The translations under genes and the position numbers were made by a program. Source: Cyclobacteriaceae bacterium (GTDB lineage Bacteria; Bacteroidota; Bacteroidia; Cytophagales; Cyclobacteriaceae). From it: a stretch of DNA of 16,613 bases. The notes beneath the pieces were generated by a model, which was given only the letters and a program-made list of their open reading frames with translations, was not told the DNA's origin and searched no databases. Shown piece by piece: positions 7,926 through 16,499 of the stretch. The stretch is from the NCBI GenBank assembly GCA_009885605.1, contig VFKK01000329.1, positions 1-16,613 on the forward strand, read 5' to 3'. How positions within the stretch are numbered: position 1 is the first letter of the stretch; each line of letters begins with the position of its first letter.

Positions 7926-10900
7926 ATGATGCGGCTTAGTAAGATTGTATATTTCGTACTTGGCATAAGTATTTCACTCACTTCTTGTCAAAAATCAGAG
8001 GCAAATAAACAGAATACACTTTTTCAAAAAATTGATTCATCCCAGTCAGGGTTGACTTTTAGGAATGACCTTTTGTTTGATGAGAAGTTTAACATTTTCA
8101 CCTACAGAAACTTTTATAACGGTGGTGGTGTAGCTCTTGGAGATGTTAATGGCGACGGTCTTTTAGACATTTATCTCAGTTCAAACATGGGACAAAATAA
8201 GTTGTACATCAATGAAGGTGATTTCAAATTCAAAGATGTAACAGATGAGTCCGGAGTGGGGGGAACCCGTGCTTGGAGTACAGGTGTGTCTATGGCTGAT
8301 GTCAATGGTGATGGTTTTTTGGATATATATGTTTGTAATTCTGGAGATATTCAGGGAGACAATAAACAAAATGAATTATTTGTAAACAAAGGAGATGGTA
8401 CATTCACTGAGATGGCAGAAGCTTACGGATTGGCAGATAAGGGATATTCAACTCATGCGGCTTTCTTCGATTATGACAATGACGGAGATCTGGACGTCTA
8501 TCTTTTGAACAACAGTTACCAGGCCATCGGTAGCTTCAACAAGATGCAGAATGAAAGACCAAAAAGAGATCCAGTTGGTGGAGACAAACTATTTAGAAAT
8601 GATGGGCAGAAATTCATCGATGTTTCGGAGCAGGCAGGAATTTACGGAAGTGTCATAGGTTTTGGTTTGGGCGTTACTATTGGTGACGTCAACAGAGACG
8701 GCTGGATGGATATTTTCATTTCAAATGACTTTTTTGAAAGAGATTACCTCTACATCAATAATCAGGACGGTACCTTTACCGAATCGCTGGAATCAGCAAT
8801 GCGATCCATCAGCGCGGCTTCAATGGGTGCAGACATCGCTGACATAAATGGAGATGGTTTGTTAGATATTTTCGTGACTGATATGCTACCGGAATCACAA
8901 AGGAGACTCAAGCAAGTGACGACCTTCGAAAATTGGGACAAATTCCAGTTCAACAAAACTCATGGCTATCATTATCAATATTCCCGTAATATGCTCCATG
9001 TGAATAATGGAGACGGGACTTTTAGCGAAATGGGTCGACTGGCTAACGTAGAAGCAACCGACTGGAGCTGGGGAGCCTTGATATTTGATATGGATAATGA
9101 TGGTCTAAAAGATCTTTTTGTGTCCAATGGTATTTATCAGGACCTTACCGATCTAGATTATTTGAATTTCATAGACAATGATGAAACCAAGAGAAAAATC
9201 ATTTCACAGAATGGAGTGAATTACAAAGCATTGGTAGATCCTATTCCTATTAATCCAATATCCAATTATGCATTCAAAAACAAAGGAGATCTTGTATTTG
9301 AAAATGTCATTCATGAATGGGGAATGGGTGATCCCGTTCATTCTAACGGTTCTGCATATGGAGACCTGAACAATGACGGCGCGATGGATCTTGTTATCAA
9401 CAATGTCAATAATGAGGTTTTTGTTTTCAAAAATAGGAGTAGAGAGTTCAATCCTGGAAATCATTTTTTGAAAATCCAGTTGGAAGGAAAAGATAGAAAT
9501 ACAGCAGCCATAGGCACTCAGGTGATGCTTTTTGCAAGTGGGAATATATTTTATCAGGAAAACATGCCTAATAGAGGTTTCCAGTCATCAGTCGATCCAA
9601 GACTCAATTTTGGATTAGGTGCAGTCGAAAATATTGACGAAGTACAGGTCAGGTGGCCGGATGGGAAAGTAACTATTCTCAAAGAAATTTTGCCTGATCA
9701 AACAGTGATTTTGAAGTGGAAAGAAGCGACCGATCCTTCACCTGATTTCAAGTTTTTTGAGGAGCCGGAGTCCCAGATATTTACCAAAGTAGAGGCCACC
9801 AAAATTTTAGATTTTGTACATGAGGAAAACAACTTCGTGGATTTTGACAGGGACCGTCTGACTTATCACATGCTCTCAACCGAAGGGCCTGCTTTCGCCA
9901 AAGCGGATGTTAATGGAGATGGATTGGAAGACCTATTTTTCGGAGGAGCAAAAGGCTTTGCAGGACAGCTATTTATACAAAGACAAAATGGAACTTTCCA
10001 AAATGTAACCCCTGATGTTTTTGAAACTGACAAGATTTCGGAGGATACTGATGCTGTGTTTTTTGATTCCAATGCAGATGGGTTTCTTGATCTTTTTGTC
10101 TCATCCGGTGGAAATGAATCAGGTTTTGGTTCACCGGATTTGGCCGATAGGTTGTATCTGAACGATGGTAAAGGGGGATTCAAGAAAGCCGAGAATAACG
10201 GCTTGTCCGGTCTCACAAACAGTACTTCGGTAGTAAAAATTTTAGATGTAAACTCAGATGGTTATCTGGACCTATTTGTTGGGTCGCGCGTTGTTCCATT
10301 TGCCTACGGGGTAAGACCAAATAGTTTCATTCTTGTCAATGATGGCACAGGGAATTTCCATGATAACACAGCTCAAGTGGCTCCGGGGCTGAAAGAAGTC
10401 GGAATGGTGACCGATGCTGAGGTAGTAGATTATGATGGAGATGGCAATCAAGATTTGGTGTTGATTGGTGAATGGATGGCACCAACTTTTTTTAGAAATA
10501 CAGGAGTCAAATTTGAGAAAATCGAAATGCCCGAAATGGAGTCCTATAAAGGTTGGTATCAGGCCATTGAGGTTGGAGATTTCAATAAAGACGGCAAGCC
10601 GGATTTTGTTTTAGGTAATCATGGATTGAACACCAGATTCAAAGCCACGAGTGATAATCCAGTTAGGATGTTTGTTAATGATTTTGATCAAAATGGGTCA
10701 ATCGAGCACCTATTTGCCCAAAAGGAAGGGGAAAAACATATTCCGTATACATTGAAGCATGACCTGGAACGGCAGATTCCTTCCATAAAAAAACGCTTCC
10801 TGAAATACAGTGCTTACAATGACAAATATTTGGAAGAGATATTCAGTCCTAAGGAAATGGAAAACTCCATTATTCATGAAGTAAATTACCTGTCTTCATC

Positions 10901-11252
10901 AATTTTGATAAACCAGGGTAATGGCAAGTTTCAAGTTACAGCATTACCTCGAATGACACAGCGATCCTGGATGTATACTGTATTGATTACAGATGTGAAT
11001 GCTGATGGCGTGGAGGATTTGGTGATGGGAGGAAACTTGAGAGGAGCAAAACCTGAAGTCGGACAGTATGATGCCTCTTACGGAGAAGTGTTGATTGGAA
11101 AAGGAGATGGTACCTTTGAGTATATGCCCAATAGAGAACATGGATTGAAACTGGATGGAGATATCAGGGACCTGCATAGCTTGGAAATCAAAGGTCAAAG
11201 AATGTTGCAGGTAGTAAGGAATAATGCAGCAGTGGAATTTTGGAAATATTAG
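7926..11252 (+). CDS. FG-GAP/VCBS repeat and ASPIC/UnbV lipoprotein (CRTAC1-like), paralog 1
   Basis: A 1108-residue surface or periplasmic lipoprotein. The signal peptide ends in lipobox SLTSC (Cys21). Seven calcium-loop repeats of the form DxNxDGxxD precede an ASPIC/UnbV domain (starts at 73, 125, 182, 254, 306, 388, 480; domain about 512-598, with NRGFQSS and VRWPDG). Seven more follow (661, 714, 774, 836, 885, 919, 1023). The simplest reading is two seven-bladed beta-propellers flanking the ASPIC domain. The repeat at 919 (DFDQNGSIE) is degenerate and is followed by a charged helical insert around 945-973. Such proteins in Bacteroidota often neighbour SusC/SusD pairs, but none is here. 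Its ligand is unknown; adhesion or glycan binding is only a guess. A second ATG at 7929 is an equally possible start. It is convergent with a paralog 5 bases away. Confidence 0.92.
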   Translation: MMRLSKIVYFVLGISISLTSCQKSEANKQNTLFQKIDSSQSGLTFRNDLLFDEKFNIFTYRNFYNGGGVALGDVNGDGLLDIYLSSNMGQNKLYINEGDFKFKDVTDESGVGGTRAWSTGVSMADVNGDGFLDIYVCNSGDIQGDNKQNELFVNKGDGTFTEMAEAYGLADKGYSTHAAFFDYDNDGDLDVYLLNNSYQAIGSFNKMQNERPKRDPVGGDKLFRNDGQKFIDVSEQAGIYGSVIGFGLGVTIGDVNRDGWMDIFISNDFFERDYLYINNQDGTFTESLESAMRSISAASMGADIADINGDGLLDIFVTDMLPESQRRLKQVTTFENWDKFQFNKTHGYHYQYSRNMLHVNNGDGTFSEMGRLANVEATDWSWGALIFDMDNDGLKDLFVSNGIYQDLTDLDYLNFIDNDETKRKIISQNGVNYKALVDPIPINPISNYAFKNKGDLVFENVIHEWGMGDPVHSNGSAYGDLNNDGAMDLVINNVNNEVFVFKNRSREFNPGNHFLKIQLEGKDRNTAAIGTQVMLFASGNIFYQENMPNRGFQSSVDPRLNFGLGAVENIDEVQVRWPDGKVTILKEILPDQTVILKWKEATDPSPDFKFFEEPESQIFTKVEATKILDFVHEENNFVDFDRDRLTYHMLSTEGPAFAKADVNGDGLEDLFFGGAKGFAGQLFIQRQNGTFQNVTPDVFETDKISEDTDAVFFDSNADGFLDLFVSSGGNESGFGSPDLADRLYLNDGKGGFKKAENNGLSGLTNSTSVVKILDVNSDGYLDLFVGSRVVPFAYGVRPNSFILVNDGTGNFHDNTAQVAPGLKEVGMVTDAEVVDYDGDGNQDLVLIGEWMAPTFFRNTGVKFEKIEMPEMESYKGWYQAIEVGDFNKDGKPDFVLGNHGLNTRFKATSDNPVRMFVNDFDQNGSIEHLFAQKEGEKHIPYTLKHDLERQIPSIKKRFLKYSAYNDKYLEEIFSPKEMENSIIHEVNYLSSSILINQGNGKFQVTALPRMTQRSWMYTVLITDVNADGVEDLVMGGNLRGAKPEVGQYDASYGEVLIGKGDGTFEYMPNREHGLKLDGDIRDLHSLEIKGQRMLQVVRNNAAVEFWKY

Positions 11253-11257
11253 CTCAA

Positions 11258-14200
11258 TTATGGTTGTGGCGATTTAGATTTGGTGATCATCAATACCTCC
11301 AATTCAGCATCATTCTTCGCTAACACCAACCATTTTTTGGTTCCTACCGACACCACTTCAATTACTTTGATGTCACCTTTAATTTTCAAGCCATTTTCCT
11401 TGTCTACTTTAAAAGAACCACTGGCATCTCCTTTCAGTATAAGTCCCCAACTCCCTTGATAGGCCCCATAATAAGGGGCTACAGGTGTTTTGTTCCCTCC
11501 TAAAATCAAGTCCAAATATCCATCCTGATCAATATCGTCAACTGCAATCGCCTCAATTGGTGAGAACTGTGCTTCAGATGGAAGCGCTTGGGGTCTGAAT
11601 CTCCTACCATCCTGATTGTAGAGTATCAAGGATTCGAATTGATGGGCTTCCAAGACGGAAGCATCTTTTGTCTCGAAATTGTAGAATACTTCTTCAATTG
11701 TTTTGCCTGAAAAATCACTGTAGCGCACAAAGTCTTTTTTGAGTGTCGGGATTTGTTTAGAGAGTTCATCTTTCGTCGCAACCGTGTAATTTTTTCCGTC
11801 CACGGGAAGGGAAATAATCTGTTCCACACTTCCGTTTTGGTCAAAATCTTTTACCATCATTTTGACAGGATATTCCTTAGAAGGTTTCAATCGGTTATTC
11901 AATCCCAAATTACCAATCACCAGATCCGGGAAACCATCTCCATTGAAGTCTTCAACGGCGAGGGAATTCCACCAACCTGTTGATTTTTCTAATCCAAAGG
12001 CTGAAGTTTCGTTGCTCAGCTTTCCGTTTTTATTCATGAAAATTGTGAGGGGCATCCATTCTCCTACGACAACCAAATCCATTTGCCCATCAAGATCTAT
12101 ATCTGTCCATGCAGCATCTTTGACCATGCCTACATATTCCAAATCCGGAGCGATTTGCTTGGTAATATCCTCATATCGATTGCCTCCCAAATTTCTTAGC
12201 AAGTAGCTCCTCGGATTTTGACCATATTTTCCGGCAATATTCCTTCCTCCGACCATCAAATCTTCTAAACCGTCATTGTCAAAATCAAGTGCCAAAACAA
12301 CTGACACTTGAGTATTTTTTTCCAATGGAAGATTTATGCTTTGTAGAAATTCTCCTTTCCCGTTATTGAGATAGATTTTTGTTTGTCCCTTGATATGATC
12401 AGATTCAGGTGTATTTCCTCCCCTTCCAACCAACAAATCCATAAAACCGTCTTGGTTGCTATCAAAAAAAATGGCGTACGTATCTTCTAAGGTGGCATCC
12501 TCTTCAAAAAGAGACTGATTCAGCTGATGGAACTTACCCTCCTTACTTTGAATAAATAATGCCCCTTCCTGTCCTGAAGCACCACCTACAAAGATATCAT
12601 CTCTTCCATCTCCATTCACATCTCCTTTTGCCAATGCAGGGCCTTCTTGGGACAATTTATGCGGAAGTAAGGGTTCCAGATTAAAGTCATTGTAATTGTT
12701 TTCAAAGTGTTGAAAACCCAATCCTGTCATATCATTGTCAAGTCCTCTTAGTAATGAATTTTTGACTGGCTGAGCAAAACTATGAGTAGTCAAAGCTTTA
12801 GATTCCTCAACTGTAAGAGTCTTGTTGATAAAGATATTTTTTAGATTTTCACTTTTGCCACTTGGCCAAATAATCTTCAGAGAATCTAAAATCGTGATTT
12901 TCCCCAAGCCTAAGTGAATTTCAGGAGCAGTCGATGACTGAAAACCACGGCTATTGAAGTTTTCCTGGACGATGACATTGTTGTTGCTATATGCTTCAAC
13001 CCTGCTTCCAATCCCAAATTTATTACCCCCCAGACCCTCGAACCTGATTTTTAAATAATTATTTTTTAGGGTGTCAGATAGTTGAGATAGCCTGTTTTCA
13101 AAGATCCCTGCTTGTCCATTGATGTTGTTGACTATTAAATCCAAGTCTCCATCATTATCCAAGTCAGTATAAACAGCACCATTGGAGATACTTTTTTTAG
13201 TAATTCCCCAATTACGGCTCACATTTTCGAATGTCAAATCTCCCCTATTTTTGAAAAAAAAATTTGTAACATCTCCAGGAGGCATTTTTTCGGACAGCTT
13301 CAAGTCGCTGATATCAGGTCTGCTTTGCAATCCGTTTTTCAATTCGGGATTGGAGATGAAATTGATGTAATCCAAATCATTGGGTCTTCGCACAATCCCA
13401 TTAGAAATGAAAATATCCTTCCAGCCATCATTATCAAAATCAGCTATTAAGGAGGCCCAACTCCAATCGGTTGCATATACTCCTGAAAACTGTCCAATCT
13501 CCGAAAAAGTACCATTTGTATTGTTTAATTGAAGGCAGTTTCTAGAAACCTGTCTTTCAAACCCAAAACTGAGCTTGAGTTGGTAGATTTCATCGCTGTC
13601 TTCGCCTGCTGACATTTTTTGGATCACTTCATCTTTGGCCAACATGTCCAAGGTGATAAAATCTATCCACCCATCATTGTTGAAATCGGCAAAATCACTG
13701 CCCATCGAAAACCTGCTGCTGTAATTGATCCCAGATGAAATCTGTTCTTGAAAAGTGCCATCGGACTGATTGAGGTAGAGATAATCATTTTCATTAAAGT
13801 CATTGGAAACGTAAATATCAGGCCAGCCATCGTTGTTGATGTCCGTTATTCCAATTCCCAATCCATATCCGATTTGACTGGAGAATATCCTCGCTTCATT
13901 CGTGATCCATGTAAATTTTTTTTCCCCCTCATCAAGATTATTTTTGTACAATCTGTCCCCTGCCAATCCATTATCAATATGTCTCAGAGAAGCTCTGCCA
14001 TAGCTTTTTTCTGTGTGGACGGCATGATTGAGTAAATACATATCTAGGTCTCCATCTCTGTCATAATCAAAAAATGCTGCATGGGTGCTAAATCCCTGAA
14101 AATCCAAGCCATATTCGGCAGCACTTTCTGTGAAAGTCAAATCACCATTGTTGATATACAACTCGTTTTTCCCAACAATTCCTTTCCAGTTCCCTAGTCT

Positions 14201-14608
14201 GCAGAGATAAATATCAAGCAGCCCGTCTCCATTGATATCGACCATGCTGACACCGGTTTTCCAGGAGCCAGGAGATTCCAAACCAGCACTTGTCGAAATG
14301 TCCTCAAAAATCATTTCTCCTTTATTCAAAAAAAGCTTATTTGGGCCTTGATTGGCAGAAAAATAAATATCAACAAGTCCATCATTATTGATATCGCCAA
14401 CAGCAACACCTCCTCCATTATAAAAATAAAGGTATTCAATAATATTAAATTCCTCCGTTTCGGTCAAAGTATTGATAAAATCAATGCCTGTTTTTTGGGG
14501 GGGAAGACTTACAAAAAGTGGTTCTTTTTGTTGTAAATCAGATTTTTGGGAACATGAAATCAGGATGAACAGCGGAAAAAACAAAAATGGCAAAGGGGCA
14601 TATTTCAT
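11258..14608 (-). CDS. FG-GAP/VCBS repeat and ASPIC/UnbV lipoprotein (CRTAC1-like), paralog 2
   Basis: A 1116-residue paralog of the preceding gene, encoded on the opposite strand. Lipobox LISC gives Cys19. The same plan is visible: calcium-loop repeats at 72, 124, 181, 256, 308, 390 and 482, an ASPIC/UnbV domain at about 515-600 (SRGFQSS, IIWPSGK), then repeats at 663, 716, 775, 837, 887, 921 (degenerate DFDQNGSVE) and 1025. Collinear blocks shared with the first paralog include YNGGGVA, KTGVSM/STGVSM, STHAAFFDYD, ATDWSW and DFDQNGS. The two proteins are clearly homologous over their whole length but diverged. The small lipoprotein gene ends 35 bases upstream on the same strand, suggesting an operon. 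No terminator hairpin is visible in the 5-base gap to the convergent paralog. Ligand and role are unknown. Confidence 0.92.
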   Translation of the reverse strand: MKYAPLPFLFFPLFILISCSQKSDLQQKEPLFVSLPPQKTGIDFINTLTETEEFNIIEYLYFYNGGGVAVGDINNDGLVDIYFSANQGPNKLFLNKGEMIFEDISTSAGLESPGSWKTGVSMVDINGDGLLDIYLCRLGNWKGIVGKNELYINNGDLTFTESAAEYGLDFQGFSTHAAFFDYDRDGDLDMYLLNHAVHTEKSYGRASLRHIDNGLAGDRLYKNNLDEGEKKFTWITNEARIFSSQIGYGLGIGITDINNDGWPDIYVSNDFNENDYLYLNQSDGTFQEQISSGINYSSRFSMGSDFADFNNDGWIDFITLDMLAKDEVIQKMSAGEDSDEIYQLKLSFGFERQVSRNCLQLNNTNGTFSEIGQFSGVYATDWSWASLIADFDNDGWKDIFISNGIVRRPNDLDYINFISNPELKNGLQSRPDISDLKLSEKMPPGDVTNFFFKNRGDLTFENVSRNWGITKKSISNGAVYTDLDNDGDLDLIVNNINGQAGIFENRLSQLSDTLKNNYLKIRFEGLGGNKFGIGSRVEAYSNNNVIVQENFNSRGFQSSTAPEIHLGLGKITILDSLKIIWPSGKSENLKNIFINKTLTVEESKALTTHSFAQPVKNSLLRGLDNDMTGLGFQHFENNYNDFNLEPLLPHKLSQEGPALAKGDVNGDGRDDIFVGGASGQEGALFIQSKEGKFHQLNQSLFEEDATLEDTYAIFFDSNQDGFMDLLVGRGGNTPESDHIKGQTKIYLNNGKGEFLQSINLPLEKNTQVSVVLALDFDNDGLEDLMVGGRNIAGKYGQNPRSYLLRNLGGNRYEDITKQIAPDLEYVGMVKDAAWTDIDLDGQMDLVVVGEWMPLTIFMNKNGKLSNETSAFGLEKSTGWWNSLAVEDFNGDGFPDLVIGNLGLNNRLKPSKEYPVKMMVKDFDQNGSVEQIISLPVDGKNYTVATKDELSKQIPTLKKDFVRYSDFSGKTIEEVFYNFETKDASVLEAHQFESLILYNQDGRRFRPQALPSEAQFSPIEAIAVDDIDQDGYLDLILGGNKTPVAPYYGAYQGSWGLILKGDASGSFKVDKENGLKIKGDIKVIEVVSVGTKKWLVLAKNDAELEVLMITKSKSPQP

Positions 14609-14643
14609 CTGAATGGTTTTTCAAAAATTCAATCCTTTTCGGG

Positions 14644-15243
14644 TCAATTCGTAGGCGCTTGCTCTTGGGATTGGCTTTTTTCAAATTCTTCTTTGAGTCT
14701 TTTTTCAACCTTCATATCAGTAAAAATTGCTTGAACAAACTGATCATCTTTTATAAAAAGGTTAATTCTTCGCTTTCCATCCATTCTATAATAAATTTTT
14801 CCTTGGTACGGATCATTTACAACCTTAAAATCACCGCCATAGATCGATTTATAACTTTCCAAAATTTTTGGTAACAATACTGAGGAAGAGTATTCCTTGT
14901 TCCAAGGAGCCCATGAATCATAGGTATAAGTAACCGGCATTTCATAAATATTTTTTTTGATAAACGTGGGGAAAAACCGCATGCTCACATCACCATCATA
15001 CATACCTAAAATTTTATGCTCAACACTAGTAGTGCCGCCAGGACCCTGAGTTATTTTTTGCTGACTATTTAATTCCGTGCACTGGTCAAAAAAATCCTTT
15101 TGAGGCATACCTAAATAAAACCCTAAAAAAAGACTATCTGATTTAGTTAAATCCTTATCAAGGGAGTTAAATACAGGGGAGTTGCAACCTTGTATGGTAA
15201 TACTAAAAATAAGTAGAGCAAGAATTGGTAGGAAAATACGCAT
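14644..15243 (-). CDS. Small lipoprotein of unknown function
   Basis: A 199-residue protein that I do not recognise. It has a strong signal peptide with a lipobox ending IQGC (Cys20), so it is probably a lipoprotein of the inner or outer membrane. The mature part begins with a Ser/Asp-rich segment, then FLGFYLGMPQKDFFDQC, a mixed strand/helix region rich in Tyr and Lys, a Gly-Gly pair in SIYGGDFKVV, and a charged helical tail (about 173-199, rich in Glu, Lys and Gln). An upstream ATG at 15297 would add 18 residues, but the start at 15243 gives a normal signal peptide. It lies directly upstream of the second FG-GAP/ASPIC lipoprotein, 35 bases apart on the same strand, and may be co-expressed with it. 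A role in the same envelope function is inference from position only. Confidence 0.82.
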   Translation of the reverse strand: MRIFLPILALLIFSITIQGCNSPVFNSLDKDLTKSDSLFLGFYLGMPQKDFFDQCTELNSQQKITQGPGGTTSVEHKILGMYDGDVSMRFFPTFIKKNIYEMPVTYTYDSWAPWNKEYSSSVLLPKILESYKSIYGGDFKVVNDPYQGKIYYRMDGKRRINLFIKDDQFVQAIFTDMKVEKRLKEEFEKSQSQEQAPTN

Positions 15244-15644
15244 ACTGATTTTTCTTTTTATTAAGACGAAAGTTAATGATTCTTTGATGAAATTCATTTA
15301 GAAAAGTCTTAACACCTCCAAGTTGTTTCTCATATTTTTTTTGAATTTGGGGATTCGCCACCTTTAAAAACCTACCATATTTTTAAAAGTAAATAAAAGC
15401 ATTTGTGATTATCCGCAATCCTACCAGTGTACCAGTGTCTCAATAGAAGTTTTAACCACTACGGATAATCGCTCTCAGACGGCAGTCCACAGCTCACTTA
15501 ATTGAACTTCAAATAGCATTTTCTTTGGTTACTGGTGTCATTGCGGATAATCATTAAAAAAAATATTCTGTCGCCCGAATAAAATTGCGAAAAAAAAGCA
15601 AACAACCTCTCCATATGTTCAATTTAGGGCTATTTTTCTTTTTT
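15244..15644. other. Gene-free AT-rich region with inverted-repeat element
   Basis: About 400 bases with no supported coding region. The first 160 bases are the likely leader of the minus-strand small lipoprotein gene; TAACTTTC on the minus strand resembles a -7 box but has no good -33 partner. The middle holds a 148-base element bounded by inverted repeats. The last 90 bases are T- and A-rich and lead into the transposase remnant. Confidence 0.7.
15406..15553. repeat. 148-bp element with 14-bp perfect terminal inverted repeats (MITE-like)
   Basis: TGATTATCCGCAAT at 15406-15419 is the exact reverse complement of ATTGCGGATAATCA at 15540-15553. After three unmatched bases the similarity continues for six more (ACCAGT on each side), giving about 23 bases of inverted repeat. 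A third copy of the core CGGATAATC is at 15462-15470, and the left end contains a tandem ACCAGTGT duplication at 15423-15438. The element has no coding capacity. No clear target-site duplication flanks it. It could be a miniature transposable element, an insertion-sequence relic, or a multi-site operator. Confidence 0.55.
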
Positions 15645-16112
15645 TTACCTTCCCTTTTTTCCAGATTGAATATGTCCAGTTGTACAATTCCAATATCTCA
15701 TTCTTTTTTTTAGAAGCGCTGGAGAGCAGATGATCGAAACTAGGCAGACGTAAGAGATCATGTTGGCAATCAAGACGATCCAACTCTGTGTTTGGATCCT
15801 CTCCCGGATGTCCGAGAAAAAGCCTCCCTCTACGTTTTGTTTGAGTTTCTTGAAGAACGGCTCGATTTTCCAGCGATTTTCTAAAAAATATAAATTTATT
15901 TTAAAGTGAAAGTTGAACTGATTGCTTGAAATCTCAGTAAGACTCCGACAGAAGGGTATTGTGAAAATCGGGCTTTTGTTTACTAGCAATCTGATATCTT
16001 CCTCTTTCATTCATTGGTTGACACAATAAATTTTGGGCTCCGTCCATTTCTGATAGACCTCAAAGTTGACATATCCTTAGTCTTATACATTAATTGCCCT
16101 TGAGCTGGTTAA
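15645..16112 (-). pseudogene. Degenerate DDE transposase, C-terminal part (IS4-like)
   Basis: The minus-strand reading frame encodes ENRWKIEPFFKKLKQN, the R(3)E(6)K signature around the catalytic glutamate (codon 15863-15861) of IS4-type DDE transposases, followed by the usual QSWIVLIANMISY C-terminal helix. Upstream in the same frame lies D-stop-GYVNF, corresponding to the DRGYVDF motif with the second catalytic aspartate (16082-16080). Three in-frame stops interrupt this stretch: TAA at 16085-16083, TAA at 16079-16077 and TGA at 16013-16011. The N-terminal half with the first aspartate is missing. The spacing between the Asp and Glu is about 73 codons, shorter than in intact members, so an internal loss is likely. 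The ATG-started 121-codon piece at 15645-16010 is not expected to be a functional protein. Confidence 0.75.
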
Positions 16113-16499
16113 CAGCCATCCAAGAAAATCCTTGTTTTTTGCTAGCCGTATTTATCCCGATCAATTAATGCATAAGGTTGCCAAGGGAGTGGAGGGTATG
16201 AACCTTCAATATGACTCTTTTTGCCGCCTACGCTTTTACGCAGCTCTTTTAAAAAGATACATGAACCCCAATTCCTTAAAATACCGACCCAAAATCAATT
16301 TTGAGTCGGTTTAATATTACTCTATTCACGAATTTTTAAAAAGTCCCCTATTATCTTAATACTATTTAACTCTGTAAAAAGAATTAATGGATTACTCCTA
16401 CCAGTTAATAAGGCAAAACTTGAATCTTATAAATAAATTAAAAGTCATAATTTTAGTTTTATTCTCCTAAATCAAATCACTTAACCCAAAATATTAATT
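16113..16499. other. Gene-free region before the last gene
   Basis: Roughly 390 AT-rich bases with no convincing gene. A plus-strand open frame at 16132-16314 (60 codons) has no recognisable features and runs through the hairpin at 16283-16310. The last 180 bases are probably the leader of the lipoprotein gene that starts at 16500. No strong promoter match was found in it. Confidence 0.6.
16283..16318. terminator. Isolated hairpin, terminator-like
   Basis: ACCGACCCAAAAT (16283-16295) pairs with ATTTTGAGTCGGT (16298-16310) with one mismatch, followed by TTAATATT on the plus strand and ATTTT on the minus strand. Both sides have short T-containing tails, so it could work in either direction. 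No intact gene ends beside it. It may have belonged to a lost gene or to the decayed insertion sequence. Confidence 0.45.

Noticed and set aside
7926..14608. Invertible DNA switch using the two inverted paralogs
   Set aside because: The paralogs are similar at protein level, but no long identical inverted DNA stretch was seen and no recombinase gene is present.
16132..16314. 60-codon plus-strand open frame
   Set aside because: No recognisable domain or signal, runs through a hairpin and overlaps the edge of transposase debris; likely chance.
16420..16455. Promoter TTG and TAATTTTA before the last gene
   Set aside because: Spacing of 25 bases and an imperfect -7 box in very AT-rich DNA; too weak to list.
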